NCBI GenBank assembly: GCA_020465985.1
Contig: JAANYP010000404.1
Span: 65,484-129,483, forward strand
Reading direction: 5' to 3'
Source of the DNA: Centrapalus pauciflorus
Lineage: Eukaryota > Streptophyta > Magnoliopsida > Asterales > Asteraceae
Length of the DNA: 64,000 bases
Position 1 is the stretch's first letter. Each line of letters starts with the position of its first letter. Below, one piece after another: positions 46,533 to 57,250 of this stretch. The notes beneath the pieces were generated by a model, which worked only from the letters and a program-made list of their open reading frames with translations, had not been told where the DNA came from and did not search any database. The translations under genes and the position numbers were made by a program.

Positions 46533-46745
46533 CACTACAAGAAAATAGGGTTTTAGCGGCGACAAAGGTCGCTGCTAATGCCTATGTTTGTCGCTGCTAA
46601 TGCCTTTAGCGGCGACATGTCGCTGCTAAAAAGTCGCTGCTATTGCTTTAACACTAAAAGTCGAGTGTCGCTGCTATTTGTGTCGCTGGTAAAGCCTGTC
46701 GCCACTATTGCCTATTGTCGCTGCTAATAGCGTCGCTGGTAATAC
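46533..46745. repeat. CACTA left terminus and subterminal repeats
   Basis: CACTACAAGAAAATAGGG is followed by about ten copies of GTCGCTGCTA or its complement TAGCGGCGAC, some as inverted pairs. In CACTA elements such subterminal motifs bind the element's own DNA-binding protein. Confidence 0.93.
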
Positions 46746-46943
46746 TTATATATTTTTTTTTAATATTTTTTAGTAATTAACAATAAACCTGCTATATTTA
46801 ATATATATTTATATATATATTTGTAACCTGCTATTTTGTTTAAATATATACAATACGTGCTACAAAATTCATAATAATATATATACACAAACAACGTACG
46901 TTACAATAACGTTTGTTACATAATTAGCTAAAACATTAATAAT

Positions 46944-49308
46944 CTAATCATTATCTTCGTTGTCGTCGTTGTCTTCGTCAAGCTCGTCGTTATCGTTTTG
47001 AGTACTGAACTTTCGATAGAGTTCCATCATCGCATCTTTAAATTGAGGGTTGTTATAGACAGCATCGAAATTTTCCGGCTACAAAATATATACATATATA
47101 CATTAGCTCTCATCGAAATTGGTGTATAAGAACTAGATATAACTAATATCAGCCCATCATCATCAATTACAAGTATATATGTCTCATACTAACTTATCAA
47201 GACTCGTTACAACTGTTTATAGCAAATACCGAGTTATACATACTCATCATGGCGTATAAGAACTAGATATAACTAAAACAACCTATCATCGTCAATTACA
47301 AGTATATATGTCTTATACTAACTTATCAAGACTCGTTACAATTATTTATAGCAAATACCGACTTATACATAACCATAATGACGTGTAGCAAGTAGATATA
47401 ATTAATACCGACCCATCATCATCAATTACAAGTATGTATGTCTCATAATAACTTATCAAGACCCGTTACAACTATTTATAGCAAATACCGACTTATACAT
47501 AACCATAATGGCAAGTAAGAAGTATATATAACTAATACCAACCTATCACCATCAAATATAAGTATATATGTCTTATACTAACTCATCAAGACCCGTTACA
47601 AGTACTTTTAGCAAATACCGAGTTATACATAATCATCATGGCGTGTAAGAACTAGATATAACTAATACCAACCCATCATCATCAATTACAACTATATATG
47701 TCTCATACTAACTCATCAAGACCCGTTACAAGTACATTTAATAAATACCGACTTATGCATAACCATAATGGCATGTAAGAAGTATATATAACTAATACCA
47801 ACCTATCATCATCAATTATAAGTATATATGTCTTATACTAACTCATCAAGACCCGTTACAAGTACTTTTAGCAAATACCGAGTTATACATACTAATCATG
47901 GCGTGTAAGAAGTAGATATAACTAATATCAACCCATCATCATCAATTATAAGTATACATGTCTCATACTAACTCATCAAGACCCGTTACAACTATATATG
48001 ACTCATTACCATTATAAGTTTGTCAGATAATTTACCTGTGATGGACGTGAGGTCTGCCCGGGTAAGTATGCGCTTGATGTCGCCGTTCCGGAAGGTTTAT
48101 GACCGACTCCTTTTATGTGTCCCCGTCTGGAACCTAATATCTTCTCAAAAAGCGATACCTCATCTATTTGGGTTGGATTGTTCGACGAGGATGATCGTTC
48201 GTATTGTTCCGAGAACTCACGTATCAAAGCATGCTGTATTTTACAAAGATAATTAAATAGATTAGTATACTTTTAAGCATTAAGCATCAATATATTTTTA
48301 AGTTTAAGCATAATCACTTACATATTGCGCCTCGACCATTGGGTCATCAAATAGCCCATTCTTATTGATATGCGCATCATAAAATGCTTGGATACGACTT
48401 ATACTCTGTTTAACATTAAAATTTGATTAGATATGTAAATATATATATCTGTGTGTGTGTGTGTATCTATATTTTTTGTCATAACTTACTTTTTTATGAC
48501 AAGCGCTACTATACGATCTCGTCCCTCCATGATTCTTAACCACTTGTTTAGCACGATTTATTTTGTTTTGACTAGAACGCTTCAAATATTTTTCTGTGTG
48601 AAAAAAATCAATGCATCTATGCCAATTTTCCATAGTCATACCCTCAGGGGGGTTGGCCCTAGCTCTCTCAACATCCTCATATCCTCCCACTTTTTTAAAA
48701 TATTTATTTGCTTCAGTTTTACGACCTCTATAACGAGCCGACATCATATATTCATAACCCTCCCTTAACCTGCTTTGAGTAGGATCTTCCATAACCCCTT
48801 GCAAGTCAAAATATGGCTAAAAATAATGATAATAATGTTAGACAAGTAAAAAGTAATAAAAGATAAAGATAAGATTTACACTTAAATAAATAATTTACCC
48901 GAAGATGCTCATACATAGCATGCTTCTCGGCGAGAGAAACTTTTTTCCACGACTCCCTATCCAAAGGGATATCCCGCCACATGTATCCGGCAGCCTCGCG
49001 TATAAATAGGTCATGTATAGTGCCAACCGTCGTAGCTGTAGCATCATCAAACGGTAACGGCAACGGTTGTCTCCCATTGCTTTCCCATGTGGGCATCAGA
49101 TTCAAATTTTTTGTCCGGCCTCTTCGACGGACTGGCACTACTGCAATTGCAATTAAAAGAATATTAGGCATGATAAATCATAATTAAATGAATATAACAA
49201 ATAAATAACATTACCATCCATCTCATGAACACCGCGACCTCGACCACCAGGAGGTGGTGGATCCTCACGGCCATCACCGTCATGGCCTCGTCCCATGACA
49301 TCGGCCAT
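46944..49308 (-). CDS. CACTA second gene, Transposase_24 family, intact
   Basis: Six exons (minus strand): 49308-49215, 49140-48899, 48816-48490, 48405-48322, 48233-48036, 47078-46944. All introns are GT-AG by eye, and the joined frame of 1080 bases is uninterrupted: 359 residues. It opens with a Gly/Arg-rich segment (PPPPGGRGRG), then a basic RRRGRTKN patch. The Transposase_24 core includes GYEYMMSARYRGRKTEANKYF, WHRCIDFFHTEKYL and a KNHGGTRSYSS motif (usual form NHxxGS). ILGSRRGHIKGVGHKP is the typical C-terminal motif of the family. The tail is acidic (DELDEDNDDNEDND). By analogy with other CACTA elements it may bind subterminal repeats. Intron 5 contains a 130-bp minisatellite. Confidence 0.85.
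47090..48010. repeat. 130-bp minisatellite, seven copies, in CACTA intron
   Basis: The unit with a GGCGTGTAAGAACTAGATAT-like start recurs at 47121, 47251, 47380, 47510, 47640, 47770 and 47900, spacing 129-130 bp. It fills almost the whole of the fifth intron of the Transposase_24 gene (47079-48035). Copies differ at scattered positions, with alternate units more alike (e.g. GCGTGTAAGAACT versus GCATGTAAGAAGT), hinting at a higher-order dimer. Confidence 0.92.
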
Positions 49309-49468
49309 CAAGTATAGCACAATGAACCATATAAATGCCATATCCTGAAAACTTAAAATATACAGAATAGACAAATACTAAACAAAATAAACAGTGCATT
49401 TTAATTAGACGAACAAAATATAAATCTTAATATTACAATGAGTCAAATGTTATTACACATAAAGTGTT

Positions 49469-49832
49469 TCAATCGGAATCATTCTCATCCGGATCATTTT
49501 CAATATAATCAGCCTCGTCGTCAGACATTTCACTCTCGTAATATGAATAATGCAACTCGATGATCTCTTCTAGCTGGCCGTAATATTTCTCTTCATTTTC
49601 TCCCTCCACTAAAACCCCAGAGTTTTGTGTTGTTCGTTGTGCGTCACGACTATGTACCATAAACCTGACACCGTTGACTATGCAAGCGGAATAATTATAG
49701 GCATTTACATGCGCACCTAAGGAAATAGCCGACAACTCTTTGTGGTATAATGGAGAATTTTGTTTTTGCATCTCAAAGACCTAGCATATATGAATTATGT
49801 ATTATGTTTGATATATATGATATTAAAATCAA

Positions 49833-49914
<82 letters not shown>

Positions 49915-52604
49915 TGTATTACCTTGTGAAGGAACCAGCTAGGAAATTTAGTTTTTAAATCACTTTGTGGATTTTTTGCTTTGAATTCACTACATTGATG
50001 ACAAAAAGATTTAGAATTAGTAAATGAGAAAAATATAGTATTAAACAAACGATAAAAAGTTAAAGATGAGACGATTACTTCATATATTCTCTGACTTCTT
50101 CACAACTATCAAGAACAAACCATTCTAGGTTTTTTTGTCTGTTAGATCAAGATGTTTCACTTCCGCTGCACATGTCGGTCGACATTTAGACTCGAACACC
50201 CACATCTTTTTTTCTTCAAAGACAACATCCTCATTTCTTTCAGGGCGATTGAATTTAGTCTGGACATCTTGAAGGTACATTGAGCAAAATGTTAAAGCTT
50301 CTTCAGCAACATAACCCTCATCTATAGAACCTTCAGGTCTCGCCTTATTTCTGACATAACACTTTAGTTTTTTCATGTACCTTTCAAACGGATACATCCA
50401 TCTCATATATACCGGGCCTCCGCAAGGTGCTTCATCAGGTAGATGCAAAACTAAATGAACCATAATGTCAAAAAATGCAGGAGGGTAAATCATTTCTAAT
50501 TTGCACAAAATTGTAATTATGGCTTCCTTAGCTTTCCTCATATCCTCCACCAGCAGCGTTCTAGAGCAAATTTGCTTAAAAAATGTACAAAGCTCTACTA
50601 TTGGTGTGTATATATCTTTGCCCAAAAAAGCTCTAACTCCAATCGGTATCAAACGTTGCATTAGAATGTGACAGTCATGAGACTTCAACCGAGCAATGTT
50701 AGTATCATTATCTGTCACTTTTTTGCGCATGTTAGATCCAAACCCATCAGGCAGCTTAACACCTTTTATAAATTGACAAAATTGTTTTCGGTCAGCATCC
50801 GTGAAAGAGTATTTTGGATGGGGTTTAAATAACTTGTTACCCCTCTTTTGCAACCATAATGATTTTCGAATGTTCAGCTTTTCCAAGTCGATTCGTGCCT
50901 TTGACGTGTCTTTAGACTTATCATTCATCAAAAGAGTACCCAACAAACTATCACACACATTCTTCTCAATATGCATGACATCTAAGTTGTGCTTCAACTG
51001 AAGAGAAGACCAATACTCGAGTTCAAAGAATATACTTCGTTTAGTCCAGTTCAATTCAAAAACCTCACGTTTTCTCTTAACACCTCCAAAGTCGGGATGT
51101 TTTCCCGGTGTACGAGTCGGAAGACGATCTAATTGAGCTGCTATTTCATCATTATTAAACTGCCTCGGAGCGGCTCTTGACTCGTGTTGCCCGTTGAACT
51201 CCAAACTCGTTCTCCATGGGTGATTAGGTTCTAAGAATCGGCGATGACCAACATATGCTGTTTTATTTGTTACACGACATGAAGGAGTGTCTTCATTGCA
51301 AGTCGGACATGCTTTGTACCCTTGTCCGCTCCAACCCGATAGACTACTACGAGCTGGAAAATCGTTTATTGTCCATAACAACACTGCTTTCATGTTAAAG
51401 GATGTGTTTGTCATTACATCTTTAGTACGTACGCCTGTGTACCACAACTGTTTAAGCTCTTCCACCAACGGCCTGAGAAAAACATCCATGTCTTTTCCGG
51501 GTGATTTAGGACCGGGAATCAACAAAGACAACATAAATGATGACTCTTTCATACATAGCCATGGTGGCAGATTGTATGTGGTGAGTACAACCGGCCACGT
51601 GCTGTAAGCCGAACTCATGTTACCAAATGGATTAAAACCATCAGCTGCGAGTCCTAGACGTACATTTCGAGGTTCTCTCGCAAAGTCAGGGTACTTTATG
51701 TCAAATTCTTTCCATGAAGATCCATCAACGGGATGACGCATCATACTTTCTTCTAATCGTCCGGTACTGTGCCAAATCATATTTTTTTGCCGTGTATCTT
51801 GAACAGTACAAACGTTGTAGTCTGGGGGTCAAAGGAAAGTATCGTAACACTTTGTGAGGTACCAGCTTACCCTTTGTGTCTTTATCAACCCAACGACTCT
51901 CATTACAAACAGGACAATACTGTAACGACTTATCTTCTTTCCAGAAAAGAAAACAATCGTTTTTGCACACGTGTATCGACTCATAACCCAAACCAATCTT
52001 TTGTAATTTCTTTTTAGCTACATAATGTGTTGTGGGAACCCTATTTTCTTTCGGAAATGCAGATTGCAACAATGCAAGGAGCTGATCAAACGAACTATTA
52101 GTCCATTTGTTGTTCACCTTGACATGCATCAGTTTTGCTAAAAAGTCGAGAGAAGAAAACCAAGTACAGCCAGGATATAATTCGGCATTGACTTCTTCTA
52201 ACAACTTAAGAAAGCCTTCATCGACACTCATGTCCTCTGTATCTGAGTTCCGTTCTTCGTGGTTAGTATCGTTCCCCCTGAACTCGCCCATAATGTCGTC
52301 GATAACACTAGCCATCTCGTTAGTTGGAGGTACGTCATCTACAACCGGAGGCGGAATTCTACTTTCACCATGATAGACCCATGTAATATAAGATCGAAAG
52401 AAACCATTTATATGTATATGAGCTCTCATTAATGAAATTCTTGTGAACTTATTGTTCCCACATTTTCTACACGGGCATCTAATTTGACCTCTATCGTCGA
52501 CGTGTGCTTTGGATCTCTCAACAAAAGATTCGAGTCCTTGTTGGAACTCAGGAGAATTACGGTTTTCAATAGTAGTCCATGTTTTATCGATAGACATTAT
52601 GCAA
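49469..52604 (-). pseudogene. CACTA transposase (Transposase_21), two homopolymer shifts
   Basis: ATG 52597 starts a Transpos_assoc-type N-terminus with CPCRKC, then Transposase_21: CPVCNESRW, LRYFPLTPRLQRL, GLAADGFNPFG, LLIPGPKSPGKDMDVFLRPL, ACPTCNED, HNLDVMHIEKNVCDSLLGT. Asp in AADGF, Asp in GKDMD and Glu in HIEKN are the likely catalytic residues. Exons: 52604-50079, 49989-49923, 49780-49469; the last two carry the DUF4218 end (SWFLHK) and a DUF4216 part (TQNSGVLVEGENEEKYYGQL). The frame shifts at a 7-base T-run at 51782-51788 and another at 50130-50136. Apart from these the gene is open, so assembly error is as likely as decay. Confidence 0.88.
49835..49908. repeat. (AT)37 microsatellite in transposase intron
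   Basis: Pure AT dinucleotide run within the intron 49781-49922 of the CACTA transposase gene. The tyrosine/isoleucine repeats it gives in translation are artefacts. Confidence 0.97.
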
Positions 52605-53992
52605 CTGAAACATAAGTTAGAGTTTAAGGTTTACTCTACGAGAATTAAAATTTCATGATTCGAAAAGCAAACTCGAAATGAGTTTAAAAATCAAACATGG
52701 ATAAAGTATTTACACGGGTAGGCTTCTAAACCCACTTTTCGAATACCTTACCTCATATGTGAATGCACATTACTCGATTGCTTGTTTAAAAAAAATTCGG
52801 CAGCATTTCCCCTTAGCTCTCAAGTATATATAAAAGTATATATACCCGAGAAGCAAAGAGAAAATGGCAACTGAATCTTTCTTAAACAAACAATCATGTA
52901 ATACACATTCACATCCTAAATGAGATAAGGTATTCAAAAAGCAGTCCCAAAACGGGGACAGCCCGAAATTAATTACTAAATCAATTTCGGACGGGCATGT
53001 ATTCTAAGCTCAAACACACACCTAACACATTTCACTATTTTAAGAGTATATATTCTCATTTCTTATAGAAATAAACAATTCATATCACTAATAAAATAGT
53101 TACACATTAATACATACAAATACACACAAATATAAACATCAACTCATATTATATGTTATTATAAACTTTATACAAATAATTACACAATAAATCTACAAAC
53201 ATATAATTGCATCTTAAAATAAATAACGATAATATAATTATACAAAAAAAACAACAAATATACTAAATTAACAAAATTTTAAATTATTTAAATAAACATA
53301 CACCTAGTTTAACAAATACATCGTATTTTTTTACCTAAAACAATCACACACACATTAATAAACTAATAGACACTAAAATTATACAAAATAGACACCAAAT
53401 ATACACAATACAAGTACATTGCTTTCTTTTTACCTAAAAAAATACATATATAAACTTTTATCATATAATTTTAGTAAATCTACATTATTTTACCATAAAC
53501 ATATACAAAATACACATAAATACACACACTAATATATAAAACACATATAAATACACACACTAATACACAAAATACATATAAATACACACACAATAATATA
53601 CTAAATACATATAAAACGTTTATAAATACTTAAAAAAACACAATAATTCCAAAAATATTTTAACAAATTCTAAAAAAACCTAACTTTGATAAATCTAAAA
53701 CTTTTATCCAAGAAAATAATTTAAACAAACCTACAAATAATTTTTACAATTCAATAAAAATAAAAACCTAATTTTGATCAATCTAAAACTTTTATCCAAA
53801 AACAAATAGACACACCAACACACAAATACATACAATAATATACTAAATACACAAAATACAAACAACTACACATACTAATTAACACTAAAAATACATAAAG
53901 ATAAAAACACAAAATACATACAAATACACACACTAATACCCAGAATACATACAAATAAACACACAACACTATATACAAAAAAAAATACATAC
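52605..53992 (-). other. Predicted 5' UTR intron of CACTA transposase
   Basis: Acceptor TATGTTTCAG|TTGC at 52605 and donor GCAAG|GTATGTAT at 53992 (minus strand). It is AT-rich; 53340-53960 consists of degenerate words such as AATACACACACTAATAC. No credible coding frame. Confidence 0.55.
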
Positions 53993-54300
53993 CTTGCAGA
54001 GACTCAGAGCGACGGCGGCGAGAGAGACTACCGGCGGCGAGAGAGATATCGGCGGCGAGTGTGGGTAACGGCGGGAGAAAGAGAAAGACGAGATCAGAGA
54101 CACCTAACACACCAATACACACACATTACACATATTTACCTAAAAAATACACAAAATACAAGGATTACCTTAAAAAATCGCAACCGGTAGCAAGAAGGTG
54201 AAAAAAATCGCTGGAGGAGGAATGGGGCTGCAGTAGGTGAAAAGTGTGGGAGATGAAAAGTGAAAAAAGGGTGAAAAGAGGGCGGCAGTATCAGGCGCGT
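53993..54300 (-). promoter_or_regulatory. CACTA transposase leader and promoter region
   Basis: A GC-rich stretch at 54000-54085 with three copies of GGCGGCGAG separated by AGAGA runs sits just upstream (minus strand) of the predicted donor, so it is likely the noncoding first exon. The promoter should lie between here and the subterminal repeats. The frame 53778-54122 is not credible. Confidence 0.45.
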
Positions 54301-54304
54301 TTTT

Positions 54305-54441
54305 TTAAGGTATTAGCGGCGACAATATGTCGCTGCTAAAGCCTTTAGCGGCGACATGTGTCCGCTTTTTTTAGGTGTCGCTGCTAATGCCCATGTCGCT
54401 GCTAAAGGGCGTCACTGCTATTGACCCTTTTTCTTGTAGTG
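54305..54441. repeat. CACTA right terminus and subterminal repeats
   Basis: TTAGCGGCGACA and GTCGCTGCTAA units, about six, precede the end ...TTTTTCTTGTAGTG, which is the inverse of CACTACAAGAAAAA. Confidence 0.93.
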
Positions 54442-54444
54442 TTT

Positions 54445-55175
54445 AGAGTGATCGAGCCAAATATGCCAAATCTTGTGAATTATGCTCATTTCCTTCAGAA
54501 CAAAACACAACCAGTACAAGACATCAGAAGTGAACACAGGATTGCTGAGCTTATTAGAATTGAGAAAGATCGACTTGTGAATATCTTTTATCCTACTTTC
54601 ACTGTGACGAAAGCTAATGGAAAGACGTATGTATTCTGTGAAGCAGATCTGTTTAAGATAAATTAGATTGATGTTGAAGACCTTTTTGATGAGTTGTGTC
54701 GGAATAAGAGAGAAGAAAATTGCCGATTTTCTCTTAAAGCTTTATTCCATTTCATGCACACCAAGTTGGTTCTTATGTCAATACTATATTAACATGTAGA
54801 TTGGTGCTGAGAGAGGTATGAGGAGAATAAATGTTACTGCGCCAAACAGATTTATCAAAAATATGGAAAGGCTGAAAGAATATCAAGTGGTTCTTGTCAA
54901 GCATCCAGTGTGTATATACAAAGACAAAGACAAAAAAAAAAAAGAGAGTCATACGAATGATAGAGCTAAACAAGTACTGTGATGGTACTCTTCAAAAGGT
55001 CATGATGGGTCTGAAAGGAAAACTTGCTTATGATGAAAAATGAAAATTGAAAAGTGGAGGCATAAGTTCAGGATATAGAAAAATGATGGTAGATTTTGTG
55101 GCGAAGATTGAGTCAAGACTGAGTGACAGAAAGAACATTAGAAGGTTTGAAATGAAGTTGGGACTCAAAGACTAA
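54445..55175 (+). pseudogene. Downstream ORF of element B, part 3 (C-terminus)
   Basis: After the CACTA element the ORF resumes (RVIEPNMPNLVNYAHFLQNK) and matches B2 at 8250-8597: LIRIEKDRLVNIFYPTFTV and FHFMHTKLVL. A stop at 54664 and shifts near 54800 break it. The C-terminal piece, absent from truncated B2, ends KLGLKD at TAA 55173-55175, only 21 bases before the polypurine tract. Joined over both insertions the ORF would have been about 1.2 thousand codons. Confidence 0.78.
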
Positions 55176-55195
55176 AGACTGATTACTACTCATAA

Positions 55196-55206
55196 AAGGG
55201 GGAGAT
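55196..55206 (+). promoter_or_regulatory. Polypurine tract of element B
   Basis: AAAAGGGGGAGAT immediately before the TGTTAGG start of the 3' LTR. Confidence 0.92.
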
Positions 55207-55489
55207 TGTTAGGAATTATTTTTTGTTTATGAATGTAATAAGTCTAGGGTTTATTTTGTAATTTCTTAATGCTTTGTATTTGTATATAAATAGGAGAAAT
55301 GTATAGTAGCTGTATTATCTTTTGCACGAAATATTCATTGTGTACGGCTAGGTCAACCTTGGGAATTGTGCTTTCAAGAACAGCTCTGTAATTCTCTCAA
55401 CTTTGCAATTAAATCATTCGGTTATTTGTGTATCAATTGTGTTCTTGATTGCTTAATTCATATTGTGATTGTTGTTATTGAATATATCA
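55207..55489 (+). repeat. 3' LTR of copia element B
   Basis: 283 bp, gap-free alignment with 12357-12639 with about 14 substitutions, ending ...GAATATATCA before TTGTA. Confidence 0.93.
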
Positions 55490-55570
55490 TTGTATAATGT
55501 TAAAAATAAAAGTATTATGTTCATTTTAATAATTTAATTATACATGCAATTTTTATGTTGTTTAATCATG

Positions 55571-55674
<104 letters not shown>

Positions 55675-55748
55675 GCAAGGTGTTCTTATTATCTTATATT
55701 CATTTCGAAAATTATATAAGATTTAAATGAGAATTAAAAATCAACAAA

Positions 55749-55780
55749 CCCAGTGCATCGCACGGGCCAACATAACTAGT
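55749..55780 (+). mobile_element. Helitron-like 3' terminus
   Basis: A short hairpin (CCC-a-GTGC-atc-GCAC-GGG, 55749-55766) lies nine bases before CTAGT (55776-55780). Helitrons end in CTRR after a GC-rich hairpin and insert before T. No helicase gene is present, so this would be a non-autonomous copy; its 5' end is not identified. Confidence 0.6.
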
Positions 55781-55782
55781 GT

Positions 55783-56030
55783 ATATATATATATATATAA
55801 AAGTTGAGTCCTATGTAATAAATGAAAGTACTAATTACTTTGTTTTCCTTTAAAGTTTTTTTAAATTAATATATAAAAATAAATCTATCTATCTATATAT
55901 ATATAAAAGTTGAGTCCTAGGGAATAAATGAGAATACTAATTACTTTGTTTTCTTTAAAGTTTTTTAATTAATATATGAATATAAATAAATAAATTTGAT
56001 AAAGTTGAGCCCTAAGTAATAATTTCTCTT
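55783..56030 (+). repeat. Repeated Helitron-like 5' heads
   Basis: TATATATAAAAGTTGAGTCC followed by TA(T/G)G(T/G)AATAAATGA occurs at about 55790 and 55905, and a diverged third copy (AAAGTTGAGCCCTAAGTAAT) at about 56000. The second is preceded by TCTATATA, fitting a Helitron 5' TC start. They may be stacked truncated heads. Confidence 0.45.
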
Positions 56031-56610
56031 TAATGTTTTTTAATAGATAATTATGAAAATTATTTAGGGTCATAAAGGTTTTAGTGTTTTGTAACCGACC
56101 ACACCCAATTTTCATAACTCCCATACCATTCAATTGTTATTCCATAAATTATTATTTATTATTATTATAAATATATTTACAAATAATCAATTGTTTAAAA
56201 TGTAACATATACGACCAATATTTTTTAATTGAAAATATAAAAATCATGTAATGCAATAAAGTATAATAAGTTTTATTATACATTATATATAAATAAAGAT
56301 AAATGATATAAAGTTGAGTACAAACTCATAAATAATTGACAATAAATACATTTATAAAAATTTAAAAAATAAAAATAAAAATCTAAAACATTACTACGTA
56401 CTAAAAGATTGTAACTTACATGTGATCATTATTATGCAAATAATTAAAAATTAGTAACTCTCATCACAATAAATACAATACTAAACATTAATTAAAAAGG
56501 TGTTACACATCTAAACATTGATGCACATATCCACAAATGACCATCCATTTCCCAAGGTGAATTAGAAACTATAAATATGTTCCTATGACAAGCTTTTTTT
56601 TGTTACATTC

Positions 56611-57250
56611 TAGCTTTCTCTCATAAAAATTCATCTTCATTTGTTTGGCTATTTAATATTTATATTTTTTTGGGTTCTTTTAGATTATATATGATATGAA
56701 GAATGTGTTCATTATTTAGTTTGTAGTTTTCTTTTTATATATATTTTAAAGATTAACGACTTTCATGGTTATGTTTCTATTCTGATGATTTTCAACAAGG
56801 ATCAAGAAATACTAAAGATTATATATGATATCAAGAATGTGTTCATTATTTAGTTTGTAGTTTTCTTTTCATATATGTGTTAAAGATTAACAATCTTCAT
56901 GGTTATGTTTCTATTTCAGTATGATGATCTTCAACAAGGACCAATGAATACTAACAAGGGTGATAATGTCATCTTATGTTCTTAAGACCGAGTGTTTCTC
57001 TCATAAAAATCCATCTTCATTTGTTTGGCTATTTAATATTTATATTTTTTTTGGGTTCTTTTAGATTATATATGATATCAAGAATGTGTTCATTATTTAG
57101 TTTGTAGTTTTCATTTCATATATGTGTTAAAGATTAACGATCTTCATGATTATGTTTCTATTTCAGTATGATGATTTTCAACAAAGACCAAGAAATACTA
57201 AAAAGGGTGATAGTGTCCTCTCATGTTCTTAAGACCGAATGTTTTTACAA
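56611..57250. repeat. Local tandem duplication, AT-rich
   Basis: CTCTCATAAAAATTCATCTT starts near 56619 and recurs near 56996; inside, AGATTATATATGATAT occurs near 56682, 56816 and 57062, each followed by about 100 similar bases. It looks like unequal duplication of a 130- to 380-bp unit. Confidence 0.75.

Larger units (their letters stand above)
46530..54444 (-). mobile_element. CACTA (En/Spm) transposon, nearly complete
   Basis: The element runs 46533-54441 (7909 bp). Inverted ends CACTACAAGAAAA at both termini are flanked by the 3-bp duplication TTT (46530-46532 and 54442-54444). Both genes are on the minus strand: a transposase gene (Transposase_21, DUF4218- and DUF4216-like exons) followed by a Transposase_24 gene. 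Subterminal TAGCGGCGACA / GTCGCTGCTAA repeats occupy both ends. It interrupts the downstream ORF of copia element B. Confidence 0.96.
12352..55494 (+). mobile_element. Copia element B, complete LTR to LTR, nested host
   Basis: Two 283-bp LTRs at 12357-12639 and 55207-55489 face the same way and are flanked by the 5-bp target duplication TTGTA (12352-12356 and 55490-55494). Between them, in order, are PBS, leader array, gag, protease, integrase, RT, RNase H, purine tracts, a downstream ORF and a polypurine tract. The 43-kb span comes from later events: element E with F inside it, a 1.65-kb tandem duplication, a 0.6-kb insertion, a gypsy element and a CACTA element. The LTRs differ at about 14 of 283 positions (hand count), making B the oldest dated insertion here. 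All its ORFs carry stops. Confidence 0.92.

Noticed and set aside
49760..50048. Frames with long Tyr-Ile repeats
   Set aside because: Translation of the AT microsatellite; on the minus strand the true content is a small transposase exon plus intron.
53778..54122. 114-residue Leu/Val-rich frame resembling a membrane protein
   Set aside because: Reads through AT-rich intron repeats and the GC-rich leader of the CACTA transposase; no homologous motif and the predicted donor cuts it.
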